Made by a program: the position numbers and the translations under genes. From an uncultured Eubacteriales bacterium (GTDB lineage Bacteria; Bacillota; Clostridia; Oscillospirales; CAG-272), in contig CATLAS010000013.1 in the NCBI GenBank assembly GCA_949878535.1, positions 1 to 10,320 on the forward strand: a stretch of 10,320 nt of DNA, read 5' to 3'. The notes under the pieces are model-generated. The model had not been told where the DNA came from. It made no database searches and worked only from the letters and a program-made list of their open reading frames with translations. The stretch's first letter is position 1; the number at the start of each line of letters is the position of its first letter. This document shows positions 1 through 6,629 of this stretch, in pieces.

Positions 1-912
1 GAGGTGCTGCCTCGGAGCGTACCACCAGAGCGGATTGTTGATTTTCTCCGGGAAGAGATAAACCGTGACAATTATATAGTTGTTGAATTAAAACGTCCTT
101 CTGGAAATGAAAAAGGATATTGGATCCATGAACAACTTATATTCGGATACAGCGATACGGACCGTGTATTTTATGGAAGTGCGTTAGATAATAAGACCGG
201 TTCCTTTGTGGAAATAAGGATATCGTACGAGACGCTCCTTTCCTATTATTTCGACAGCTATACTTATTTTCAGGCGCCGGAAAATAAAAGCGAATATATA
301 TACTGGTCACGGAGCAATTTTCTGATTTCCCGGATGCGGTTGCGTGAGGATTACGTTCCCCACGGATGGGTGTATGATATGCTACAAAATATTGTAATTG
401 AAGCAGATGGGAAAGCATATACGGCGGTTCAATATGATGGGGACAGGAATGTGATAGGTGAAAATAAAATGTACACCGGCGCGGCGTGCATCCTTGCCGC
501 AGAGCAGCATATGGAAAAATTTCTCCACGACCGACATTTTATTGAGAAGGATACGGATATAGAATATAACGACCTGTTTGGACAGCTGTCGTATCACCTT
601 GCCAAAGGATTTTATAAGTTGTATGAACACAGAAAGATGATACTGAATTCCCTGCGCTGTCTTTATACATTGGCAGAAATCCCCGCCTATAATGCGGAAG
701 GAAATGTAGCAGAATATGCCCAGTGCTGCAAGGATATGGACATCTTTTATAAGAAGGCACTCAAATTCCATAAGCTGCGGGATTGGAGTATTCTTGAAGA
801 GCTGAAACAGAATTTCTCCGGCCAGTATAAGAAAGAACACAGGATATTGAATCAATTGGTGTTGGAAATCAAGGATATCTGGCATAGCAGCCAATTACAG
901 GAACTTATATAA
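1..912 (+). CDS. BtrH_N / C39-like cysteine-fold protein, 5' partial
   Basis: The reading frame is open to the first base of the window, so the true start and N-terminus lie upstream; the GTG at 4 is only an in-frame codon. The visible part carries the second half of a papain-like (C39/BtrH_N) fold: a His in the stretch WIHEQLIFGYSD followed by VFYGSALDN, and then a segment like the 'is.eel..ay' helix of that family. The rest (about residues 130-302) is predicted helical. The catalytic Cys would be in the missing N-terminal part. It is a diverged paralogue of the protein at 1993-2853. Known relatives of BtrH_N include butirosin BtrH, which transfers an acyl group from a carrier protein; a similar role here is inference from the carrier proteins downstream. 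It could equally be a non-catalytic or peptidase member. The gene ends 14 bases before the next start, so it is probably in the same operon. Confidence 0.6.
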   Translation, partial: EVLPRSVPPERIVDFLREEINRDNYIVVELKRPSGNEKGYWIHEQLIFGYSDTDRVFYGSALDNKTGSFVEIRISYETLLSYYFDSYTYFQAPENKSEYIYWSRSNFLISRMRLREDYVPHGWVYDMLQNIVIEADGKAYTAVQYDGDRNVIGENKMYTGAACILAAEQHMEKFLHDRHFIEKDTDIEYNDLFGQLSYHLAKGFYKLYEHRKMILNSLRCLYTLAEIPAYNAEGNVAEYAQCCKDMDIFYKKALKFHKLRDWSILEELKQNFSGQYKKEHRILNQLVLEIKDIWHSSQLQELI

Positions 913-926
913 AATGTTAGAAAGGT

Positions 927-2006
927 ATGGAAATAAAAATGTGTGATGGAAATTTGCTTTTTCAAATTTGCGATCCGTTTTTAGAAAGCAGCACCGGTGT
1001 GGACTGCTCCGGGAATCAGGAAACGCTGTTTGGGCAGATTGTTTTGAATAAAATGGTAGGGATTGCCGCGGGAAATATACAAATGCCCTCTCTCAACCCG
1101 GAAATCCGCAAAGCAATACAGTTACTACATAAAAATTATCTGTATAAAAGCACTGTTTTCAAAAAACATCTAAAGCATCTGGCAAATATACTTGTCGATG
1201 CGGATTTTCCCTATGCGCTGCTGAAGGGTGCCTTTCTTTCTGCCAATATATATGAAGCCGGGCAGCGCACCTCTAATGATATTGATATCCTGATCAGCGC
1301 GGAACATGTGTCACGGCTGCAAAAGCTGCTTCTCCAAAACGGCTTTGTTCAGGGGTTTGCCCAAAAGGACAACACCATCCGGCAGGCAACCAGAAGAGAA
1401 ATTATAGATGCAAAAATGAACACCGGCGAAACAGTTCCTTTTGTGAAAAATATTATGGGAGAGCTGTTGGAGGTGGATATCAATTTCTCCCTCGATTTTA
1501 AAACCTCCGCCGGAAATACTGTTGCGGCTTTTCTGGAGAACACTGTCCAGGCAGATTTTGAAGATGTGCATTTCAAAGTGCTGGATCCAGTTCATTTTCT
1601 GCTCCATCTTTCCTGCCACTTATATAAGGAAGCTACTACCTATGACTGGGTTGCCCGGCGGCGGGATCTGATGCTGTATAAGTTTTGCGATATTTATATG
1701 TTTATCCGGAAGTATGCAGATACCGACTATTTTGCAAAGCTGATACAGGAAATCGAAAGGTACGGGCTTACAAAGGAATGTTATTACACGTTTGAAAATA
1801 CTTCTGAAATATATCCGACATTAAACCGGATCCAGGGATTTTTCGAACTGAAAGAAGCAATCCGCCCTGCGTTGGTAGACTTTATGAAGCAGATTCTGCA
1901 TCCCCGTAAAAAAAAGCTGTTCTCCTATAGCATGTCCTTTACAGATTGGTTTTTCTGCCCCGACCGGATCGCGCAGTTGAAGGAGATCCCTTATGCGGAA
2001 CATTGA
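927..2006 (+). CDS. NTP_transf_5-type nucleotidyltransferase-fold protein
   Basis: The 359-residue protein matches the pattern of the uncharacterised nucleotidyltransferase family NTP_transf_5 (pol-beta/MNT-like fold). It has a LLKGAFLSANIY segment near residue 99, the metal-binding NDIDILI motif with Asp118 and Asp120, and a C-terminal helical region with HFLLHLSCHLYKE and DLMLYKFCDIYMF that is typical of the family. Length fits the usual 350-380 residues. Family members often occur in peptide and other natural-product clusters; the transferred nucleotide and acceptor are not known. Start choice is uncertain: ATG 927 is only one base after AAAGG, whereas the in-frame ATG at 939 has a long spacing from it. 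It overlaps the next gene by 14 bases, which indicates translational coupling. Family assignment is fairly secure; activity is unproven. Confidence 0.75.
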   Translation: MEIKMCDGNLLFQICDPFLESSTGVDCSGNQETLFGQIVLNKMVGIAAGNIQMPSLNPEIRKAIQLLHKNYLYKSTVFKKHLKHLANILVDADFPYALLKGAFLSANIYEAGQRTSNDIDILISAEHVSRLQKLLLQNGFVQGFAQKDNTIRQATRREIIDAKMNTGETVPFVKNIMGELLEVDINFSLDFKTSAGNTVAAFLENTVQADFEDVHFKVLDPVHFLLHLSCHLYKEATTYDWVARRRDLMLYKFCDIYMFIRKYADTDYFAKLIQEIERYGLTKECYYTFENTSEIYPTLNRIQGFFELKEAIRPALVDFMKQILHPRKKKLFSYSMSFTDWFFCPDRIAQLKEIPYAEH

Positions 2007-2853
2007 TATAGACCTGGATCGGTTCAATTCCCTGTACAGTTTGTCCTGTGTGGAAAGCTATATGCTGTATATACTGGATGCAAATCAATATCATTTTCAG
2101 CATTTGTATGCACAAAGCTACGCAGGTATTGCGGAAATTTTACAGTATTTTCTATGGGATAAAAAAGTGTATGCCTATTACGATGGGGTGCCTCGGTTAC
2201 AGAGAACGGCAATCGCCCACGGTGTGCTTGCCATGCAGACCGTACAGTGCTCGGACATCTGCACAGACCCGGATTATGACTTTTTCATGCTGAAGCTGCA
2301 CCCGGAGTATATAAAGAAAACCTATGGTGCGGCGGCGTGGCGGGACGACCATTATGTGCTCCTGACAGGATATGACGATAGGCACCGGACGTATATCAAT
2401 GACAGTCCCCGGGATTACAGAACCCTCACCTGCGGGGAGCTGGAGCAAGCGTATGCCGGAAGTATGATCAAGCTGAAGCTGCTGGGGGATTTGTCAGACC
2501 GGTCTGCGGATTTGCTGCTTGAAGATTTTTTAACCCGGATAAGGGACTCTCTTAACACAGATGTTATTATTCCCATAGAGGATGGTATCGCCGCAAGAGA
2601 TGCACTGGCAGTTTTGCGCATACTCAGGCGTAGAATGTATGTATACTGTACACAGTATATATCCTGCGATTTTATGAAAGCGTACCTACGGAAATTGGAC
2701 AAATGTTTTTCTGCAATAGAATATATGCGGCTGCGCCGCAGTATGGATTTTTCCAAACTGGCAGAGATGTTTCAGATGGTGCAGCACCAAGATATGGAAA
2801 TTTTAGACATCATAAAAAGAAAGATGGGTGAACAATATGGACAGAACATTTGA
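1993..2853 (+). CDS. BtrH_N / C39-like cysteine-fold acyltransferase or peptidase
   Basis: The 286-residue protein has a papain-like layout. Cys19 is in SLSCVESYM near the N-terminus, His120 in DDHYVLLTGYDD, and Asp137 (or Asn136) in TYINDSP. These are the positions expected for the catalytic Cys-His-Asp/Asn of C39 and BtrH_N proteins. Residues about 160-286 form a helical C-terminal region, as in the paralogue at 1-912. There is no signal peptide, transmembrane segment or ABC transporter part, which argues against a C39 bacteriocin exporter peptidase. With two carrier proteins and a ligase immediately downstream, a BtrH-like transfer of a carrier-bound acyl group is the best inference; cleavage or hydrolysis is an alternative. 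ATG 1993 is preceded by AAGGAGA at 1980-1986 with good spacing, inside the end of the upstream gene. The 3' end overlaps the carrier-protein gene by 17 bases. Confidence 0.65.
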   Translation: MRNIDIDLDRFNSLYSLSCVESYMLYILDANQYHFQHLYAQSYAGIAEILQYFLWDKKVYAYYDGVPRLQRTAIAHGVLAMQTVQCSDICTDPDYDFFMLKLHPEYIKKTYGAAAWRDDHYVLLTGYDDRHRTYINDSPRDYRTLTCGELEQAYAGSMIKLKLLGDLSDRSADLLLEDFLTRIRDSLNTDVIIPIEDGIAARDALAVLRILRRRMYVYCTQYISCDFMKAYLRKLDKCFSAIEYMRLRRSMDFSKLAEMFQMVQHQDMEILDIIKRKMGEQYGQNI

Positions 2854-3076
2854 AATCATGCAGATCATCGCATCGGTATCGATCGTGTCGGCGGAAGATA
2901 TTTGCCTGGAGGATACTCTTGCTTCTATCGGAATTGATTCCCTGAAAAAAGTAGAGCTGATTGTTGCGCTGGAGGATATGCTGGACATAACCTTTGAAGA
3001 TGCGGATTTGGATCCTGCAAAGCTGACCTGTGCTGGGGATGTGGTTGATCTCACCCAGCGGTATTTGCCGGAATAG
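2837..3076 (+). CDS. Acyl carrier protein (first of two)
   Basis: This small acidic protein of 79 residues is a free-standing acyl carrier protein. The phosphopantetheine site is Ser35 in the motif SIGIDSLKKVEL, followed by the usual IVALEDMLDITFEDADL helix and loop. It should carry an acyl group as a thioester on a 4'-phosphopantetheine arm in the cytoplasm. ATG 2837 is preferred because GGTGA at 2827-2831 sits five bases upstream; a GTG at 2828 in the same frame would add three residues but overlaps that ribosome site. The gene starts inside the preceding gene and ends 13 bases before the ligase, so it is coupled to both. It may receive its acyl group from that ligase. It is distinct in sequence from the second carrier at 4531-4794, so the two may have different partners. 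Confidence 0.9.
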   Translation: MDRTFEIMQIIASVSIVSAEDICLEDTLASIGIDSLKKVELIVALEDMLDITFEDADLDPAKLTCAGDVVDLTQRYLPE

Positions 3077-3089
3077 GGATGCTGTTGTT

Positions 3090-4544
3090 ATGTGGGACTT
3101 TATCAAAAACAGTCTGACCCGACATCCGGCGTCCAAGGTTTTATCGGGAGATTGCGTGATGTCGTATCAGGCGCTGCTGGACGCTGCAGTACTCCATGGG
3201 AATAGCTTAAAATCCCGGCTCAAACCCGGTGCAAAATGTGCAATCCTATGTGATACAGGACTGCATACTGCCATCGGTATTCTTGCCTGCTGGGCTGCAG
3301 GGCTGACCGCCATTCCTCTGTCAAAAAATTACGGCAAAGAGCACTGTGCAAAAATCCTTAACTGTACCGAACCAGATATTCTCTTTACAGACAACAGCAA
3401 CTGCACATTCAAATATACATATCATTTAGTATCAAAAGCTTTTACAGGAAATCTCGGTTCCATACAGCCAGATCCTACTTTATCCGATGTTGCTTTGATT
3501 ATGTGCACCTCCGGAACCACTGGTATGCCCAAAGGCTCTATGATCACGAAAAAAGCACTGCAAAAAAATGTGCAGGCGGTGGCTCAGTATTTTTCCATCG
3601 GTCAAACGGATACAATTCTGATTGCCCGCCCCCTGTATCATTGTGCAGTTCTCACGGGGGAATTTCTGATCGCCCTGTCCAAAGGCGTGCAGATTGCTTT
3701 CTTTAATGATGCCTATAACCCAGTAAATGTGATTTCCAGTATCAAGAAATACAGTGCGACAACGATCTGCGGTACGCCCACCTTGCTCGGACATATTGCC
3801 CGGCTTATCAAACCGGACAGAGAGAACAGCATCCGAAAAATTGCAGTAAGTGGGGAATGTCTCAGTGAAAGCGGGGCAAAAAAGATCCGCAGCGCATTCC
3901 CGGATGCAGAAATATACAGCGTTTATGGATTGACGGAGGCTTCTCCCCGGGTTTCCTATCTTCCTCCCTCGGATTTTGATAGATTTCCTGAATCGGTTGG
4001 TATTCCCATAGAAGGTGCGGCAATCAAAATTTTGGACACACAGATGAAAACGGAGTTGCCGGCAAACGTCCCCGGGATCGTAATGGTTTCCTCACCATGC
4101 TTAATGAAAGGATATTACCGGGAACCAGCATTGACAGAGAAAACGGTAAAAGACGGCTGGCTGAACACCCGCGATATGGGATACAAAGATGAAAAGGGAT
4201 ATTTATATATCCTAGGGCGGGCAGATGATATGCTAATCAAAGCAGGCATGAATATTTACCCTCGGGAAATTGAAAATCCAGTAAGGGGACTGCCTGAAGT
4301 AGCAGAATGTATGGCATATGGGAAAGAGAGAGCATCGGGACAGGAAATCATTTTGGATGTTGTTTTGCAAAAGGATTATAAAGACATCCGCAAAAAAGAA
4401 TTTGCGCGCAAGCTTGGCATGGTACTTCCCTCTTATCTGATGCCGGCGGAAGTTCGTATTGTGGATACAATTCCCCGGAATGCTTCCGGGAAATTGGTTC
4501 GCAACAGGAGAGAGGGATACGGGACGCAGAATGATGAAATATGA
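3090..4544 (+). CDS. Stand-alone AMP-forming acid ligase (ANL superfamily)
   Basis: The 484-residue protein has the core motifs of ANL adenylating enzymes: the P-loop TSGTTGMPKG (residues 140-149), YGLTEASP (279-286), the ribose-binding Asp362 in TRDMGY, the hinge GRADDMLIKAGMNIYPREIE (376-395), and the C-terminal catalytic Lys468 in PRNASGKL. It should adenylate a carboxylic acid with ATP and transfer it to a thiol. The region PLYHCAVLTGEF looks like acyl- or aryl-acid ligases and lacks the FD...E signature of amino-acid A domains. A non-amino acid substrate (fatty, aryl or short acid) is therefore inferred. Lying between two carrier-protein genes, it most likely loads a carrier rather than free CoA. 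An upstream in-frame ATG at 3030 would run far into the carrier gene; ATG 3090, ten bases after a weak AGGGA, gives the expected N-terminus. The end overlaps the second carrier gene by 14 bases. Confidence 0.9.
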   Translation: MWDFIKNSLTRHPASKVLSGDCVMSYQALLDAAVLHGNSLKSRLKPGAKCAILCDTGLHTAIGILACWAAGLTAIPLSKNYGKEHCAKILNCTEPDILFTDNSNCTFKYTYHLVSKAFTGNLGSIQPDPTLSDVALIMCTSGTTGMPKGSMITKKALQKNVQAVAQYFSIGQTDTILIARPLYHCAVLTGEFLIALSKGVQIAFFNDAYNPVNVISSIKKYSATTICGTPTLLGHIARLIKPDRENSIRKIAVSGECLSESGAKKIRSAFPDAEIYSVYGLTEASPRVSYLPPSDFDRFPESVGIPIEGAAIKILDTQMKTELPANVPGIVMVSSPCLMKGYYREPALTEKTVKDGWLNTRDMGYKDEKGYLYILGRADDMLIKAGMNIYPREIENPVRGLPEVAECMAYGKERASGQEIILDVVLQKDYKDIRKKEFARKLGMVLPSYLMPAEVRIVDTIPRNASGKLVRNRREGYGTQNDEI

Positions 4545-4794
4545 ACAGAAAATCAGGGAAATCATCGGTGGGACAATAGAAACGGATATTCCCATTGAAA
4601 CGTATGATGCAAATGGAGATTTACGGTCTATCGGAATGAACTCAATCACGTTTATATCTATGGTGGTTGCCATTGAAGACGCGTTTTCCATCCGGTTCCC
4701 GGATGAAAAGCTGATTTTGGAAGAGGCAGGAACCATTGCGGTAATCCATCAGATTGTAGAAGACAGTATTTTGAAGAAACAAGCTTTTGAGTAA
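4531..4794 (+). CDS. Acyl carrier protein (second of two)
   Basis: This 87-residue protein is a second free-standing acyl/peptidyl carrier protein. The attachment site is Ser38 in LRSIGMNSITFI, followed by MVVAIEDAFSIRFPDEKLI, the normal helix II to loop pattern. The residue before the serine is Asn instead of the common Asp, which is unusual but tolerated in some free-standing carriers of non-ribosomal pathways. ATG 4531 and ATG 4534 are adjacent and either may be used. Both lie inside the 3' end of the ligase gene and no strong ribosome site is visible, so translation is probably coupled to the ligase. The protein differs clearly from the first carrier (2837-3076), suggesting a different partner or a relay. 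The gene ends 14 bases before the kinase gene. Confidence 0.88.
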   Translation: MMKYEQKIREIIGGTIETDIPIETYDANGDLRSIGMNSITFISMVVAIEDAFSIRFPDEKLILEEAGTIAVIHQIVEDSILKKQAFE

Positions 4795-4808
4795 AAGGAG
4801 AATATTAC

Positions 4809-5459
4809 ATGAAACTGAATTTGAAACCGAATGCCCATCCTGGTTGTCTGATCAGCTTTTGCGGGTTGGACGGATGCGGAAAAACCACGCAGATCTCTCT
4901 GCTGAAGGAATTTCTGGAAAATCAGGGAATTATGCCTGTACTGACGAAGCAGCCTACGGAATCTGTACGGCAAACAGATATTTTCCGTACATATATGGAT
5001 AATCCCAATCACACGATGTATGATTATAGAGCGTTGTCTCTGCTGTGTGCATCGGATCGCTTACAGCATACAAACAAGGAAATTGTACCGAGACTGCAGC
5101 AGGGAGACACGATCATATCCGATCGGTATTTTTATTCCTGCATTGCCAACCTGCATGCCCGCGGGTACACAGAAGATCGGTGGATTTATGAAATCGCAGA
5201 GCATATTATTAAACCGGACATAGCGTTTTTTCTGGATACAGAAGTGGAAACCGCGGTAGCCCGTGTGCGCAGCAGAGAAAGTGAAAAAAATAAATATATT
5301 GATATGGACTTGCAGTACCGTTTGCAGGAAAAGTATATGGAAATTGCCGCAGATAACGGGGGAATTGTGATCGGCGCCGGCTTGTCTGTAGAAGAAGCAG
5401 CGCAGGTTGTCCAATCTGCCGTTATCGGGAAAATAATGTGTGGTGCCAAAGGGGGGTGA
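4809..5459 (+). CDS. Thymidylate-kinase-like P-loop kinase
   Basis: The 216-residue protein resembles dTMP kinases. It has a Walker A GLDGCGKTT (residues 19-27), the DRYFYS motif (Asp105, Arg106, Tyr107), FFLDTEVETAVARVRSRE like the family's 'fLdv.pe.a..R...R' strand and LID start, and a matching C-terminus. Length matches ordinary Tmk. Its place at the end of a ligase/carrier operon, rather than near housekeeping holB or DNA-repair genes, suggests a pathway-specific paralogue that phosphorylates a nucleotide or another intermediate; this is inference. A second housekeeping tmk elsewhere in the genome would support that reading. ATG 4809 follows AAAGGAG (4794-4800) with good spacing. The stop codon lies inside a run GGGGGGTGA that is itself a strong ribosome site for the short frame that follows. 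Confidence 0.8.
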   Translation: MKLNLKPNAHPGCLISFCGLDGCGKTTQISLLKEFLENQGIMPVLTKQPTESVRQTDIFRTYMDNPNHTMYDYRALSLLCASDRLQHTNKEIVPRLQQGDTIISDRYFYSCIANLHARGYTEDRWIYEIAEHIIKPDIAFFLDTEVETAVARVRSRESEKNKYIDMDLQYRLQEKYMEIAADNGGIVIGAGLSVEEAAQVVQSAVIGKIMCGAKGG

Positions 5460-5467
5460 CAGACGCT

Positions 5468-5509
5468 ATGATTCAGCTTATAAAGCGGAAGGGGCGATGT
5501 GTAGAATAA
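5468..5509 (+). pseudogene. 13-codon frame after the kinase, possible remnant of a lost gene
   Basis: ATG 5468 opens a frame encoding MIQLIKRKGRCVE and then a stop. It is preceded by GGGGGGTGA (5451-5459), a near-ideal ribosome site that overlaps the stop of the kinase gene, with eight bases of spacing. That is the arrangement expected for a coupled next gene of the operon, but nothing longer continues in any frame. It may be the first codons of a deleted gene, a short coupled peptide, or chance. The basic, hydrophobic start is compatible with a membrane protein N-terminus, but this is too short to assign. Confidence 0.35.
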
Positions 5510-5557
5510 AAGATTGCTGAACCCAGAAATATATTGAAATTAAGAAAGGAAATACTT

Positions 5558-6268
5558 ATGAAAAAGACAGTATTAAGAAGAGGGCTTTCAATATTGTTGA
5601 CGCTTGCACTTTTATTGACCGTACAAATTTCTGTATTAGCAGCATCCTCTTTGAAAAGCAATTCTTATTTGAGAGAAATCGCTGGGGTTACATATTTGAT
5701 TACAGACGAATATGATGACGACGGTGCACGCCACATAACTTATCAAAGCGAAGAAAGAACAATTATCGGAAGTTATGACGGAGAAACGATATATATTTCG
5801 TCTCCCGAAGGGGAATATACTTTCGATTTTACTTTTAATGAAAATGAAATCGAAGCTTTGCAAAAAGGACAGGAAATCGTGCCGATGCGCGCGAATTACT
5901 GTTCTAAGACATCGGCTATTGGATATTCCGGAGCCATATACAGTTATTCTAATTATAACTGGAAAATAACCTTGCAGGCTGGAAATCTTTCCGCTACCGG
6001 ATCCCATAATAGTGCCGCTGCGGGCTTTTATAATGAAGTCGTAAAAATGGGACAGATTTATAATTCTATGAATGGCCTACAGCGTTCTGCCTGGCTGATA
6101 CTGAGGGTAAAGGGCTTTTTGGGAAGTCTTTCGTTAGACGCAATTGATGTAATACTGATGATGGCCGGAATTGATCTGAAGGGGCAGCTTGAATCAACTG
6201 TGTTAGGTTTAAATAATTGGTATGAGGCAGAAGAAAAAGCAAAAATGTATTTCAGATCATTCTCTTAA
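5558..6268 (+). CDS. Secreted protein of uncertain family, possibly bacteriocin-like
   Basis: The 236-residue product has a clear Sec signal peptide: MKKTVLRRG, a hydrophobic core of about 20 residues, then VLAAS as the likely cleavage site near residue 27. The mature part has a beta-rich acidic segment (about residues 30-115), including DEYDDDGARHITYQSEERTI. An aromatic, Ser/Tyr-rich stretch follows (YSGAIYSYSNYNWKI, about 125-145), and then a helical C-terminus with hydrophobic AWLILRVKGFLGSLSLDAIDV. A prodomain followed by a helical hydrophobic part recalls secreted proteins of the geobacillin-26 type, but I cannot confirm that. ATG 5558 is chosen over ATG 5534 because AAAGGA at 5545-5550 fits it and the signal peptide starts cleanly there. 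It stands alone between the biosynthetic operon and a hairpin, so it may be its own transcription unit. No catalytic motif is visible. Confidence 0.7.
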   Translation: MKKTVLRRGLSILLTLALLLTVQISVLAASSLKSNSYLREIAGVTYLITDEYDDDGARHITYQSEERTIIGSYDGETIYISSPEGEYTFDFTFNENEIEALQKGQEIVPMRANYCSKTSAIGYSGAIYSYSNYNWKITLQAGNLSATGSHNSAAAGFYNEVVKMGQIYNSMNGLQRSAWLILRVKGFLGSLSLDAIDVILMMAGIDLKGQLESTVLGLNNWYEAEEKAKMYFRSFS

Positions 6269-6280
6269 ACACGTTTTGCT

Positions 6281-6316
6281 GTGCTGCGGGCTGCAAACGG
6301 TTCAGTCCCGCAGCAC
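6281..6316 (+). terminator. Strong hairpin after the secreted-protein gene
   Basis: A perfect 10-base inverted repeat, GTGCTGCGGG (6281-6290) and CCCGCAGCAC (6307-6316), encloses a 16-base loop that can extend the stem by CTG/CAG. It lies 13 bases after a stop codon, as expected for a terminator or an mRNA-stabilising stem. Only a short CCAATTT follows, with no real T-run, so intrinsic termination would be weak and an attenuator or 3'-end protector is as likely. Confidence 0.5.
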
Positions 6317-6348
6317 CCAATTTAACAAGAATATAGGGAGGAAAAGAT

Positions 6349-6600
6349 ATGCCTTTTATTGTGGGAGTTGTTATAGCGCTCGTTCTGATTTTGCCGGGCT
6401 TTTTGATCCGTTGGTCTGCTGTACGGGCAATTTGCCAGGAGATTGCAGATAAACCGTTTAAATGTCCCAACTGCGGACACAGGTTCTATGTAAAATGGTA
6501 TCAGATGTTTTTCAAAAGAATGACTGTATATACGTACAAAAATGCAAGATTAAAATGCCCCGCCTGCGGCATAACAGATATGTGTAAACATGAGGAATAA
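6349..6600 (+). CDS. Small zinc-ribbon membrane protein
   Basis: This 83-residue protein has one N-terminal transmembrane helix (about residues 2-24) and a cytoplasmic-type zinc ribbon. The ribbon is formed by Cys39-x2-Cys42 in CPNCGHRF and Cys70-x2-Cys73 in CPACGITD, with an extra Cys79. It probably binds one structural zinc ion; its partner and role are not known. ATG 6349 follows GGGAGGAAAAG with ideal spacing. It is separated from the gene upstream by the hairpin at 6281-6316 and is followed after 29 bases by the lipoprotein gene, so these two may be co-transcribed. A second zinc-ribbon membrane protein is encoded at 8031-8582. Confidence 0.75.
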   Translation: MPFIVGVVIALVLILPGFLIRWSAVRAICQEIADKPFKCPNCGHRFYVKWYQMFFKRMTVYTYKNARLKCPACGITDMCKHEE

Positions 6601-6629
6601 GAAAATTTAATTCAGCGAGGTAAATAATC

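Noticed and set aside
382..894. Longest reverse-strand open frame, 170 codons
   Set aside because: It lies fully opposite a well-supported gene on the + strand, has no ribosome site or family pattern, and behaves like an antisense shadow.
1993..2853. C39 bacteriocin-exporter peptidase
   Set aside because: No transmembrane or ATP-binding region follows, no double-glycine leader peptide gene was found, and the carrier/ligase context fits BtrH-like transfer better.
3030..3089. Upstream in-frame ATG for the acid ligase
   Set aside because: It would overlap the carrier-protein gene by 47 bases, has no family-like sequence, and ATG 3090 gives a normal ligase N-terminus.
3090..4544. Amino-acid-specific NRPS adenylation domain or DltA
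   Set aside because: The segment where A domains carry the conserved Asp for the amino group reads PLYHCAVLTGEF, as in acyl/aryl acid ligases, and no dltB or dltD genes are nearby.
4233..4736. Reverse-strand open frame of 167 codons
   Set aside because: It runs antisense to the ligase C-terminal domain and the second carrier, both with intact motifs; no independent support.
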